From UBA6168 sp964508135 (lineage in GTDB: Bacteria > Bacteroidota > Bacteroidia > Chitinophagales > Saprospiraceae), in NCBI GenBank assembly GCA_964508135.1, contig CAZDSU010000026.1, positions 1 through 64,000 on the forward strand: a stretch of 64,000 nt of DNA. Reading direction: 5' to 3'. A program made the translations under genes and the position numbers. The notes beneath the pieces were generated by a model. That model saw nothing but the letters and a program-made list of their open reading frames with translations. It ran no database searches and had not been told where the DNA came from. Position 1 is the stretch's first letter, and every line of letters starts with the position of its first letter. Positions 18,801 to 29,000 of this stretch are shown here, one piece after another.

Positions 18801-21800
18801 TGGGCCAATCAGATTCAGTATTATGCCAGAAACAACTCCAATAACAATTATTTCAAAGGCTTGATAAATAGCAGCATCCCAGGTGTACAACCCTTTATTT
18901 TTGACGGGCAACATATTACCAACGCTACCGGCAGCCTACTGGTCAACGGCGGCGGCTCCACGACAGTCGGTAATTTAGGTACGCCGCCCGCGCCTTTCAC
19001 GGGAGCCTATCGCCTCAACAAAACCAGCGACAACCAGTATCCGGGCAATGGCCAAATCTCCGAAGTCGTTTCCTACAATGGCAACCTGAGTGCGACCGAC
19101 CGCCAAAAGGTAAGCACTTATTTGGCGGTGAAATACGGCATCACGCTTTCGCACAACTACCTGAACTCCGCTGCTACAACGGTTTATGATATTGCAACCT
19201 ACGGCAACAACGTCGCTGGCATCGGGCGCGACGACAACTCGGTTTTGAACCAAAAACAATCCCGCTCGGTGAACACGGCTTCCGGTGGGAACTTGGTCAC
19301 CGTTGGCTTGGGCACCATTGCCGCCAACAATATTTCAAACACAAACACCTTTTCCGCCGACAAAAACTTCCTTGTTTGGGGCGACAACAACGGCTCGACA
19401 GCCGTTCAAAACACCGACAACCCAGATGGAACTTGCGGTCGCATGACCCGGATTTGGAAAGCCCAGGAAACCGGCGGCGAGGTCGGGAACGTGGCCGTCA
19501 ATTTCGATTTGTCGGCATTGTCGGCGGCTTATGGCGGGTATGCCGTGGACGGTTTGTACTTGGTCGTAAGCAGTTCGACGAGTTTCGCCACTCCTTTGCG
19601 GAGCTACACCGCCACTTCTTACACTGCCGGGATTGCCGCATTTACGGGCGTTGATTTGGACAACGGAGAATATTTCACGCTCGCCGTGAAAGACATGGGG
19701 TTCACTCCTGCTGTCAACAGCAACTCGCCAGTATGTGCCGAATCGGCCCTGAGCCTAACGGCAAACGGCGGCACGACTTATTTGTGGTCGGGGCCAAACG
19801 GGTTCACATCTTCGCTCCAAAACCCCCTCAATTCGTCCGCACAGTTTCTGGATGCAGGAACCTACTCGGTGACGATTACCAACGGGTTTGGGTGCAGGGA
19901 CTTAATGACGACGACCGTTTTGCTGCAAAACTGTTCCCCCACGGTTTGCGTCCAAACCATTTGCAACACGGATACCGCCACTGGCAGCATCACGGCCACC
20001 GATGAAGACGGCGATGTTTTGACCTACACCCTGACCCAAAACCCATCGTTCGGAACGGTTTCGATTGTCGGAAACAACTACACTTACACGCCCAACGCTG
20101 GTTTCGTCGGCGAAGACCAAATCATTATCCAAACCTGCGACCCCTCGAATGCCTGTGTATTTTGTTTGAAAAAATTCATCGTGGAGGCTTGCAATATCCC
20201 ACCCGTATGCGGAACCACTAATTCCTTGAGGACTTGCATGGGCACGGCAGCTTCCGCGACTTTGAATGCGACCTCGCCAAATGGTTTGCCCATCACCTAT
20301 TCCATTGTAAGTCAGCCAAGTAGCGGCATTATCGGCTTGGTCGGCAGCACCTATACCTACACCCCGGTTCAGGGGTTTGAGGGTTCGGTGACTTGGGTTT
20401 ATCGCGCCACCACCGCCACCGGAAGCGTGGATTGCACGGTGACGATTTATGTGGAGAACTGCTTTTCCGACTGCGACGGGAACGGTTGCGCAGCCAACCA
20501 AATGAGCGGCGGTAGCTACCCGAACTCCGGTTCAACGCTTTATTCAAAAATCAACGAAGGCGTTTCGAGCAACACCAACTACTGTTACAGCATCACCTTG
20601 ACCAACCAGTGCGCGGCTTGTCCACCGACGGCGACGGTCTCTTTTTATGCGGGAACGATTTTGCTGGGAACGATAAATTACAACGAATTGCCGCTGAACT
20701 TGGCGTGCGTGAAAGGCTTTTCATTCAATACCGCACAGCTTGGCAACCCGGGGAATATCAATTTTACAGTCACGCACGCTGGTTTCGGTACACCCGGCAC
20801 GACCATCGTGGCGGCCAATGCCTCGCTCAAAACCATCACGGGTGGTGGGTCGCCCGAGGCCAACAACGACGAAGGAATTTCGATTTGCAAAAATTCGGGG
20901 CTGTACACCGCCGCCGTTTTGTCAAATGACATCAACGTTTCGACCACCCCGACTTTGACCTTGATAACGAGCTTGCCGGGCGCAACCGGCACGGCTTCGG
21001 TAGTCGGGCAAAACGTTGTTTTCACGCCGAACGCCAGTTTCGTCGGCACGGTCAACCTCACTTATCAAATTTGCAACGGCATGTGCTGCGACCAGGCGGT
21101 GCTTACCATTGTAGTTACAGACCCAGCGGTTTCGGTTGCCCCGGCCACCGTTTGCCTCAATTCCTCAACCTCCATCTTCGCAACGGTCACGGGCATTGAC
21201 ACGAGCTTTGTGGCTTACCAATGGCAATCCTCGGCTGACAATATCAGCTTTGCCGACCTCGTCGGAGCGACTGCTTCCAACTACTTGCCGCCGTCTGCGG
21301 CGTTAGGCACGACCTACTACCGGGTGGTGATTTCGGTGAGCAGCAGGGGCTGCAACTCGGTCACGTCGAGCAGCGCCGCAGTGGTCGTCGTCGCCGACCC
21401 CAGTATCACGGCGCAGCCGACGGGCTTCACCGAATGTGTGGGCGGTACGCAGGCATTGAGCGTGACGGCAACGGGAGGTACGCCGAGCTTGACCTATCAA
21501 TGGCAATCTTCGCCCGACAACGCAACATTCTCAAATATCGGCGGGGCAACCGCATCCAGCTATACGCCGCCCGCAGCGGCTGCGGGCACGACTTACTACC
21601 GGGTGGTCGTTTCGGCCAGCGGTGGCGGCTGTGGTAGCGTGACCTCGGGCAGCGTCCCGGTCGTCATTGTCGCCGACCCAGCCATTTCGGCGCAGCCGAC
21701 CGGCTTCACGGAATGCGTGGGCGGTACGCAGGCATTGAGCGTGACGGCCACGGGCGGCACACCATCATTGACTTATCAATGGCAAAGCAGCCCCGACAAC

Positions 21801-24800
21801 CTAACATTTTCAAACATCGGCGGGGCGACCGCATCCAGCTACACGCTGCCCTCAGCGGCTGCGGGCACGACTTACTACCGGGTGGTCGTTTCGGCCAGCG
21901 GTGGCGGCTGTGGTAGCGTGACCTCGGGCAGCGCAACGGTCGTCATCGTAGCTGACCCCGCCATCACTGCCCAGCCAGCCAGTGCCACCATCTGCCCGGG
22001 CGGCACACAAACCCTCAGCGTGACGACAACGGGCGGCTCGCCGAGCTTGACCTATCAATGGCAGAGCAGCCCGGACAACGTGACATTTGCCAACATTGGC
22101 GGCGCTACTTTGAGCAGCTACACGACGCCAGCATTGTTTGCCACTACTTATTACCGGGTAGTGATAAGCGCCTCTGGAAACGGTTGTGGAAGCGCAACTT
22201 CCAATACTGCGACGGTAACAATCAGCAGTGGCTTCGCAAACGCTGGGGCTGATGTTACTATTTGTGCGGGCAGTTTGACCACCTTGACGGCCTCGGGCGG
22301 TGCGACTTATAACTGGAGCAACGGCCTGGGCGCCGGTGCATCAAAAAACGTGTCGCCTGCCAGCACGACTACCTACACCGTGACCGTCACTACCGGACTT
22401 GGCTGCACCGCCACCGACCAAGTGACGATAACGGTCATTGCTTGCCCTGAAATATGCGACAACGGCCTGGACGATGACAACGATGGTTTGACGGACTGTG
22501 CAGACCCGGATTGCGCAGGCCCTGCCATCACCTCAGTTGCCAAAACCAACCCGAACAACTGCCCAGCGCTCAACAATGGCACGATTACCATCACGGCCAC
22601 TGGCTCCAACTTGGAGTACAGCATAAATGGCGGCGCTACTTACCAGGCATCCAATGTTTTCAGCGGTCTTTCCGAAGGTAATTATAACGTTCGGGTAAGG
22701 AATGGCGTGACAGGTTGCTTCGTCAATTACCCGTCCAACCCTGTTGTTTTGACTGCAGTTATCTGCGCTGAAAACTGCACCAATGGCACAGACGACGATG
22801 GCGACGGACTGATAGACTGCCTTGACGGCGATTGTGTGCCCAACCCTGACGTAGGCACGAATGTCAATATCTGCATTGGGGCCAGTTATGTGCTCAACGC
22901 AACCGCAACCAGCGGTACTTCGCCTTATACCTTCAATTGGGACAATGGGCTTGGCGCCGGGCAGACGCATACCGTAACTCCATTGGTCACGACGACCTAT
23001 CAGGTCACCGTCACTTCTGCCAGTGGGTGTACCGCCACCGATGGCCTTACAATAACCGTTACCACCTGCCCGGAAGACTGCACCGATGTCGTTGACAATG
23101 ACGGGGATGGGCTGGTGGATTGTGCCGACCCAGATTGCCAGTTGGTGGGCGCTCCTTTGCTTGCCAACGATGTCTATGAAACCTGTCCCGGTGCAGTGTT
23201 TCAGGAGCAGCCCATTTTTAACGACAACAATTTGCAAAACCCGCTTTACAGCATCTTTGCTGGCGCAACAAAAGGCACGGTGACCATCAACTACCAGGGC
23301 GTTTTCACTTACACGCCCACGCTGGCGGTTTGCGGGGTGGACAGCTTTAAATACCAGGTTTGCAATGCATTGTACGGTTGCTGCGACCAGGCTACGGTGG
23401 TGCTGAACATTGGAGACAGCGACCCCCCAGAACTCAAAAACGTACCGGCTGACCTAACAATTAGTTGTAACGATCCGGTGCCCAGCGCCCCGTTGGTTTT
23501 TGGGGTGGACGACTGCCCGGGCATTTACATGTCCTTTGACGAAGTAAACAGCCAAGTCAACGCAGGGTCGTGCCAGTTCTACACCATCGTCCGCACTTGG
23601 ACGGCCACTGACAAATGCGGCAATGCTTCCTCGGCTTCTCAGACCATTACGGTAAAAGATACGGAGGTGCCGGAGATTTTCAGGGTATATACCCTTGCCA
23701 ATGGCAAAAAGCTAGTGGCAGGTACAACCCCCAAGGGAACCACCAGTTGGCAAACCGTCAAGTTCCCAATCAGCTTCAATGCAACACCACTGGTTTTTTC
23801 GCAAGTAGTGACTACAAATAGTCCAGAGGCGGTGATCACCCGACACCGGAACATCAACCTGGAGGGCTTTGAACTGAAAATACAGGAGGAGGAGGCTGGC
23901 GATGGCGTACATGCTTCGGAGCAGGTAGCGTGGTTGGCTATGGAGCAAGGGGCACTAGGCGGTTCCAGCAACTTGCAGGCCGGCCAACTGACCAATGTGA
24001 CCCAAGCATTGAAATTATTGACTTACTCAACGCCCTTCAGCAGCCCGCCGGTGATCATTGCTTCACCGCAGACCTACGTCGAGTTTGACCCATTCCAGGT
24101 ACGATATACCAACTCAACGGCCACATCCACGCAATTGTACTTGGAGGAAGAGAAATCGTTGGACGGGGAGGTGACGCATGGGAACGAAAGGGTTGCTTAC
24201 CTCGCTTCAAAGTTGGGAGAAATACAAGATGAAAATGGCGATTTCGTGGCGCTGGCCGGTGCGGGTAGTTTCACGGACAGTTGGAAGACGATCACCTTCG
24301 GCAAAAAGCTCACGAAGCCGATCGTGATTTTCGGTGGCCAGCCCATCGGCAACGACCCAGCCACGGTTCGGGTCAGGAACGTGACGTCCACCAGTTTTGA
24401 GGCCAGGATTGATGAATGGGAATACTTGAACGGCACCACAACAGCCCGAACCTTATACTTCTTCGTGGTGGAAGGCAGCATACCAGCATTGGCGGTAAAC
24501 CCTTGCTCGCTGGTATCCTCACCGCTCATTCCGGGCCTGAACCTGTTCGCAGTGGACAACTGCGACAACCAGGTTTCGATGGACTACACCGAGAGCAGCC
24601 AGTTGACTCCGATCGGCTTGATCACGACGCAAATCTGGATTTCAGCGGATGACTGCGGCAATGAATCAACCCTAATAAGGAACGACACGTGCAAGCTGGC
24701 AGCGGTCAGGATAAGGGCAACCCTTGCGGGAGCTATGATAGGCAATGGCACCAATGCACCCCTGATGCGGGACAACCTCCGGACGAAAGGTTATGTTCCG

Positions 24801-25502
24801 TTTGGCAGCCCTTATGTCATTGATAATGACAATAACCCCGTTGGGACGCCACAGGGTACCAATGAGGTGTTGGATCCGCCCACAATGGATGTGACGGGAG
24901 ATAATGCAGTGGTTGATTGGGTATTGATAGAGCTGCGAGACCCGATAATGCCGGAGACCATTCGTGCCAATTTCTCAGGTGTCTTGCAGCGGGATGGTGA
25001 CGTGGTGATAGTAAACGGAAGCGATATTTTGAGCGTTCCCGGGCTTATTGAGGGTCTGTACTTGGTGCGCATCAAGCACCGAAACCATTTGGGAATGATG
25101 ACGGAACAGCCTGTTTACCTCAAATTGGGTGATGTGCCCCTGGTTGATTTTAACCTGAACAATACCTTGTTGTTTAGTGGTACTGAAGGTGGCAAGCTGC
25201 AAAACGGCAAAAAGATGCTGTGGCCGGGCGACTTTAACAATGACAACAAAATCATTTACCAAGGGCCAAACAACGATGTTTTCAAGCTGTTCTCCGACGT
25301 GCTGACCCACCCGTTGAACACCACCAACTTAGCCAATTTTATCAGGGCGGGGTATGAAGATTCAGATATAAACATGGACGGCAATGCCATTTTCCAAGGA
25401 CCCGGCAACGACAGGTCTTTGTTGTTGCTGCACACGGTATTGTCGCACCCGGCCAATTCATTGTTGTTGGCCAATTTCATTGCCACGGAAATTTTGCCTT
25501 GA
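15876..25502 (+). CDS. Gene C: 3208-residue mosaic surface protein with lectin-like and dockerin-like end modules
   Basis: Secreted giant with signal peptide 1-32 (MKCFYNKYFSKIRLAIAFAGALLV...QAQA). Parts in order: a beta domain of about 200 residues (33-231); a DNRLRE-like domain (237-424) related to those in B and I; two LamG-like halves (about 432-669 and 859-1094), each followed by a segment with (T/A)xIGRDD.S.LN.KQS(K/R)S; PKD-like and cadherin-like domains; a carbohydrate-binding-like domain (about 1534-1656); four Ig-like repeats of 93 residues; three E(I/N/D)C...D.DGL.DC...DC motifs; a cadherin-like and a HYR domain; an H-type-lectin-like triplet (about 2598-2866); and an end module (about 2877-3208) with MRDNLR, HRNHLG and two Asp-rich loops, GDFNNDNKIIYQGPNNDV and DINMDGNAIFQGPGND. 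It has no classical T9SS signature, so the end module may serve for sorting or anchoring (inference). Confidence 0.87.
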   Translation: MKCFYNKYFSKIRLAIAFAGALLVCSFQAQAAIVLGATTTGLMNNSNTATISHTTASGSNRLMIVGVSAQQPGASITSMTYNGTSLTKLVRVTNASQTRVEIWYLVAPAVGTFNVVVNNSGGENAIIGVQTYSGVDQTTPFGTYVSASSISGTTATVNASSASGELVYGVVGWNNGNANTIGAGQTEYWDLPMNSSIAGAGSTEAGAATVTMSWTNAGSQPWTIVAVPLKPVTTAQSSVSVRVNQGTDDAEEEGPTGVYNGPGGMYLVSSDLELVSDTEAPSTGTQKVGMRFNSLSVPTGANINSAYITFRAVAADGPNSNSGATTLTIRGQAADNATTFITTDYDITNRTTTSASATWSPGTWTTGTNYNTVDISSIVQEIVDRAGWASGNSMVIIITGSGSRSTYAYEGSPSTAPQLNISFDSPTPGGASGLRTWFKTDAGTSLTGSTLTTWTNQNTGNSSISNVTGSSGNTFTSGDGISYLPSVAFSGATPPSLSHATTGSANNFMSQTNGSIYSVLIDNTIGSANYAFGWGINIGANPTPELSFLRDGIVIDPTSTTNTINDQWIGNGGTFGTEPAVLTAKFSINATADDRCYFNGKSGTAVNLGNESFANGRLYIGGHVDGFSNYGFNGTIGEILSYNVSHSDADRNKIESYLAAKWGVTLDQTSATNYTSSVGTVFWNATTNATYKNRITVIGRDDLSLLNKKQSKSVHSGLKVNLGLGTIAASNAANANTFSANISFLAFGDDNGSVAAWSETGAPANRQIVARTWIVQETGTVGSVKVQVPDNSGTNGLPAETNTVYLLVDADDDFDDGATEIAMTLNGTNWEANVDLTTGQFFTFATRTPNAPGGVTSNLSLWLKADAGTSSTSEGGTVSTWNDQSGGGNNATTTNNAGWTSPGVNPPLYRTGISTLGVNFNPSVDFTGDKTLDGAAGLSPKQVFTVFKNMTSGKVAIGFDDVNGGGGGAQSTLYYWANQIQYYARNNSNNNYFKGLINSSIPGVQPFIFDGQHITNATGSLLVNGGGSTTVGNLGTPPAPFTGAYRLNKTSDNQYPGNGQISEVVSYNGNLSATDRQKVSTYLAVKYGITLSHNYLNSAATTVYDIATYGNNVAGIGRDDNSVLNQKQSRSVNTASGGNLVTVGLGTIAANNISNTNTFSADKNFLVWGDNNGSTAVQNTDNPDGTCGRMTRIWKAQETGGEVGNVAVNFDLSALSAAYGGYAVDGLYLVVSSSTSFATPLRSYTATSYTAGIAAFTGVDLDNGEYFTLAVKDMGFTPAVNSNSPVCAESALSLTANGGTTYLWSGPNGFTSSLQNPLNSSAQFLDAGTYSVTITNGFGCRDLMTTTVLLQNCSPTVCVQTICNTDTATGSITATDEDGDVLTYTLTQNPSFGTVSIVGNNYTYTPNAGFVGEDQIIIQTCDPSNACVFCLKKFIVEACNIPPVCGTTNSLRTCMGTAASATLNATSPNGLPITYSIVSQPSSGIIGLVGSTYTYTPVQGFEGSVTWVYRATTATGSVDCTVTIYVENCFSDCDGNGCAANQMSGGSYPNSGSTLYSKINEGVSSNTNYCYSITLTNQCAACPPTATVSFYAGTILLGTINYNELPLNLACVKGFSFNTAQLGNPGNINFTVTHAGFGTPGTTIVAANASLKTITGGGSPEANNDEGISICKNSGLYTAAVLSNDINVSTTPTLTLITSLPGATGTASVVGQNVVFTPNASFVGTVNLTYQICNGMCCDQAVLTIVVTDPAVSVAPATVCLNSSTSIFATVTGIDTSFVAYQWQSSADNISFADLVGATASNYLPPSAALGTTYYRVVISVSSRGCNSVTSSSAAVVVVADPSITAQPTGFTECVGGTQALSVTATGGTPSLTYQWQSSPDNATFSNIGGATASSYTPPAAAAGTTYYRVVVSASGGGCGSVTSGSVPVVIVADPAISAQPTGFTECVGGTQALSVTATGGTPSLTYQWQSSPDNLTFSNIGGATASSYTLPSAAAGTTYYRVVVSASGGGCGSVTSGSATVVIVADPAITAQPASATICPGGTQTLSVTTTGGSPSLTYQWQSSPDNVTFANIGGATLSSYTTPALFATTYYRVVISASGNGCGSATSNTATVTISSGFANAGADVTICAGSLTTLTASGGATYNWSNGLGAGASKNVSPASTTTYTVTVTTGLGCTATDQVTITVIACPEICDNGLDDDNDGLTDCADPDCAGPAITSVAKTNPNNCPALNNGTITITATGSNLEYSINGGATYQASNVFSGLSEGNYNVRVRNGVTGCFVNYPSNPVVLTAVICAENCTNGTDDDGDGLIDCLDGDCVPNPDVGTNVNICIGASYVLNATATSGTSPYTFNWDNGLGAGQTHTVTPLVTTTYQVTVTSASGCTATDGLTITVTTCPEDCTDVVDNDGDGLVDCADPDCQLVGAPLLANDVYETCPGAVFQEQPIFNDNNLQNPLYSIFAGATKGTVTINYQGVFTYTPTLAVCGVDSFKYQVCNALYGCCDQATVVLNIGDSDPPELKNVPADLTISCNDPVPSAPLVFGVDDCPGIYMSFDEVNSQVNAGSCQFYTIVRTWTATDKCGNASSASQTITVKDTEVPEIFRVYTLANGKKLVAGTTPKGTTSWQTVKFPISFNATPLVFSQVVTTNSPEAVITRHRNINLEGFELKIQEEEAGDGVHASEQVAWLAMEQGALGGSSNLQAGQLTNVTQALKLLTYSTPFSSPPVIIASPQTYVEFDPFQVRYTNSTATSTQLYLEEEKSLDGEVTHGNERVAYLASKLGEIQDENGDFVALAGAGSFTDSWKTITFGKKLTKPIVIFGGQPIGNDPATVRVRNVTSTSFEARIDEWEYLNGTTTARTLYFFVVEGSIPALAVNPCSLVSSPLIPGLNLFAVDNCDNQVSMDYTESSQLTPIGLITTQIWISADDCGNESTLIRNDTCKLAAVRIRATLAGAMIGNGTNAPLMRDNLRTKGYVPFGSPYVIDNDNNPVGTPQGTNEVLDPPTMDVTGDNAVVDWVLIELRDPIMPETIRANFSGVLQRDGDVVIVNGSDILSVPGLIEGLYLVRIKHRNHLGMMTEQPVYLKLGDVPLVDFNLNNTLLFSGTEGGKLQNGKKMLWPGDFNNDNKIIYQGPNNDVFKLFSDVLTHPLNTTNLANFIRAGYEDSDINMDGNAIFQGPGNDRSLLLLHTVLSHPANSLLLANFIATEILP
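21119..22230 (+). repeat. Four tandem Ig-like repeats (279-bp unit) inside gene C
   Basis: Units of 93 residues beginning (V)ADP.(I/V)(T/S).QP and ending YYRVV(V/I)SASG.GCGS(V/A)TS. Units 2 and 3 are spaced exactly 279 bp and share a run of about 78 identical bases near their 3' ends (starting near 21577 and 21856), so they duplicated or converted recently. Unit 1 is the most diverged. A single related unit occurs in gene I near 54940-55220. Confidence 0.8.
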
Positions 25503-26036
25503 TGGCAAAACAGGAGCCATCTCGAGTTTTGAAAATGCTCGGATAGGGGCAACTTCTAAATTCGGGGTGACTCCTGTTTCATGTATAAATCATCACCTGA
25601 TTTTGTGGTAACTTCAAATTAAGTCACTCCTCGTTTTGGTATTCCCCATCCCCGAGTTTGAGCCAGGGAAAAGCGCCGTTGAGGAGGTTCCGCCCAAGGC
25701 CATCACTACCGACTGCTAACCCAAACTGAGCATTCTCCAACATGGTCGTATCCAGCGGCTGCTATTTTTTTTACCGTCACAAGAAATTTTAAAAATAAAA
25801 CTACCTTTGTAATCGGTTTCATCTTCACATTTTTTTCCAATTTACATTAAAGGGTATTCGCTGGTTATTGACCAATTTATGGTCATGGCGAAAAACTGTT
25901 CCATCCCCCGATGAGCGACAAGCAAGGCGATACCACTTTCGTAGTATTCCCCGGTAATTGGTTTCACTCATACGATTAGTTTTTCCTTTTGACTCTTCAT
26001 AAAATTCAATTATTTAATAACCAAAACAGTACACTT
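25503..26036. other. Intergenic region between genes C and D
   Basis: 534 bp without a gene. A 9-bp inverted repeat (AAACAGGAG 25508-25516 / CTCCTGTTT 25571-25579) follows the gene C stop but lacks a T-run. A TACCTTTG box lies at 25802-25809. I see nothing else. Confidence 0.5.
25802..25809 (+). promoter_or_regulatory. Possible promoter box of gene D, conserved upstream of gene E
   Basis: TACCTTTG fits TAnnTTTG and is preceded by AAAAATAAAAC. The same block, AAAAATAAAAC followed by TTACTTTTG, precedes gene E (30220-30239). No clear -33 TTG is seen. The resulting leader is about 225 nt. Confidence 0.35.
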
Positions 26037-29000
26037 ATGAAAAAGCATTTTTCCACACTTTTTAACCAGTCTTCCGACGGAACGGCTGGGAGTTCTGTGC
26101 TCCAAGGGATATTGCGCCTGATGCTTTTGGGCGTTTTGACCTTTTCGGGCCTGAACAACAGAGTGAACGCACAGTGTCAAACCTGTTGCAACGGCAGCAA
26201 GCCAAAATCACTGGTTTTGCTGTATAACGGTAAATCATGCGCTGAATCCGTTACCTGCCAAGCCCCTGACAAGTGGTCTTGCTCGGGTTCCGGCCCTGGC
26301 AATGCGGCCACTGTCTACATTACCGTCAGCAAGAACGCTGATGGCACTGGTGGTACTTACTTTTCCGGAACCGTTAACCTGAATGCTGAATTCACTGCAA
26401 ATTCAATTTCAGGCGGCAGCTCCAACTTCCCCTCCAACACCTTCTTCAATGTTTACAGCAGCCAGGGTGGCTCATTGCTGCAAGCGGTGAAAATCCACAC
26501 CTCCTGTTCGACGCCGCTCGTGGCTGGCGACCAGCTTGGTAGTTTCAAGCTTCAAAAAATCACCTTGACGGACAACACGGTTTGCAATTCACCTGCACCG
26601 CCCCCACCACCGCCAACTTGCCCGACACCTGTCATTACTATCAACAACAGCTCAAGTACCAACGTAGGCCCAGTTTGCAAAAACACACAGGTTATCTACA
26701 AAACTACTGACCTGGGGTACTCCTGCTTCGTTTACACCTGGAACTTTGGCGCCAATGCAACTCCTTCCACAGCTACTGGTATCGGGCCTCACACGGTAAC
26801 CTATTCCTCAGCTGGAACTGCTACCGTTACGCTTAGCACTACCAACAATTGCGCTGGTGGTGTGGGCAGCACATTTTGCCCACCTCCTCCGCCACCGCTA
26901 ACTGGGTCTGACTGCTGCGACAGCAACAGTGGCAAGCCAAAATCGCTCAAAATCAAATACACTGGTCAGAGCTGTTCTACCACAAACACCACGCAAGGGC
27001 CAGACAAATATTCCTGCGCTGATGTAGGCGGAGGTCCGAACGGTGCTTCAACGGTCTATATCATTGCCAACGAAAAGGCAGATGGCACCGGGATTACCTA
27101 CTTTGCTGGCACCGTCAGCTTAGGCTCATCCTTCACCGCCACCTCGCCTAGTAGTACTTTGCCAACCAATACCTACTTCATCGTCAAAGCCAGTCAAAGT
27201 GGCGCTGTGCTACAAAACATCAAAATCCACACCTCTTGCTCGGCACCAATCGTACCGGGTGAAAGCTTTGGAAGCTTGTTGCTGGAGAGCGCAACTTGGT
27301 CAACTGGCGCAACTTGCGACATCAACAGCGGCGGCTCCGGCAGCGGTGGTGGCAGCGGCGGTGCGGATTGCTGTGACAGCAACAGCGGCAAGCCGAAATC
27401 GCTTACCATTCAGTACAATGGCGAAAGTTGCTCACAAACCAGCACCTCTCAAGGGCCAGACAAATATTCCTGCGCTGATGTGGGAGGTGGGCCGAACGGT
27501 GCTTCAACCGTCTATATCATTGCAAATGAAAAGGCAGATGGCACTGGAATCACCTACTTTGCTGGCAATGTCAGCAATGGTGGAACCTTTATTGCCACTT
27601 CGCCAAGCTCTACGTTGCCTACCAATACCTACTTCATCATCAAGGCAAGCCAAAGTGGCGCAGTGCTGCAAAACATCAAAATCCACACTTCATGCTCGGC
27701 ACCAATCGTACCGGGTGACCAGTTTGGCAGCTTGGTGCTTATGGCAGCTACCTGGTCAACAGGTGCAACTTGCGGCTCGACAACGCCTCCAGTATCGGAT
27801 TGCTTAGAGTGCAGCAAAACGGTAACGACTACCGTTACCGTTCTGGACTGCAATCCATGCGACGTGAACTTGAATGTTTCCAATATCATTTGCGACGGAA
27901 AGAACACTACTACGACCACGGACGACACTTACAAATTTACTATCACCGTCACTGGCACAAATACCAGTGGACAGTGGCAGGGCAGTTTCAGCAATGCTTA
28001 CATTGGCGTGGCCGCCTTTGGCCCTACACCTTACAACACACCAGTGGTACTAGGACCATTCCCAGCAGGTCAATTCACCGCATATAATACCGTTCCACCC
28101 ACCACCCTTCAGAATGGTATAGACATTACTGTTTCAGTGCATGATGTCCAGAACCCTGCTTGTTCCGACATTAAGACGGTCGCATCGCCTGGCCCATGTT
28201 CCAATCCTTGTGTTGGTCAGGGTGGCGATTCTGACGGCGACGGCGTGTGCAACAACCAAGACTGCCAGCCGAACAACCCGGCATTCCCAACTGGACCTGG
28301 TACGCCTTGCAACGACGGCAATCCAAACACCACCAATGATGTTGTCACTCCCGATGGCTGCGGCTGCGCCGGTACACCTGTGTCCACCTGCAACGTGGCC
28401 GTCAATGGGTGCGTGATTACCATCACTGGCCTGAACGCCTCCAGCAGTGCCAAGATATTCAACAGCAGCTGGAACATCATCTTCGATTGCAACCCTTGGA
28501 CCGGCAACCCCTGCGGAAGCAACATCAGTTTCACCGTTCCTTCCACCGGCACCTACTGGGTGCAGGCTTGCGGCAACACTACTTCCTACACCGTGTCCAG
28601 CTGTTCGAACCCATGCGTTGGTCTGGGTGGCGATTCAGACGGTGACGGCACCTGCAACAACAACGATTGTCAGCCATTCAATCCAGCCTACCCTACCGGG
28701 CCAGGTACGCCCTGCAACGATGGCAATTCGAACACCATCAACGATGTTGTACAAGCGGATGGATGCTCCTGTGCAGGCACAACCGTCCAAATTTGCGACA
28801 ACGTGACGAATGGCGGCACTATTGGATTCGGAACAAGCTGCAGCAGTTCCTATCAACACTGCCCGACCACCGGCCCCGCACCCACCATCGGCAACTGCGC
28901 CTCACCGTCAGGTGGTATTGGCAACTTAGAAATTGTTTGGCTAAAGAGCACAACTTCTTGTTCAGCGCCAACTACCACGGCTGCGCAGATTGCCGCAGGT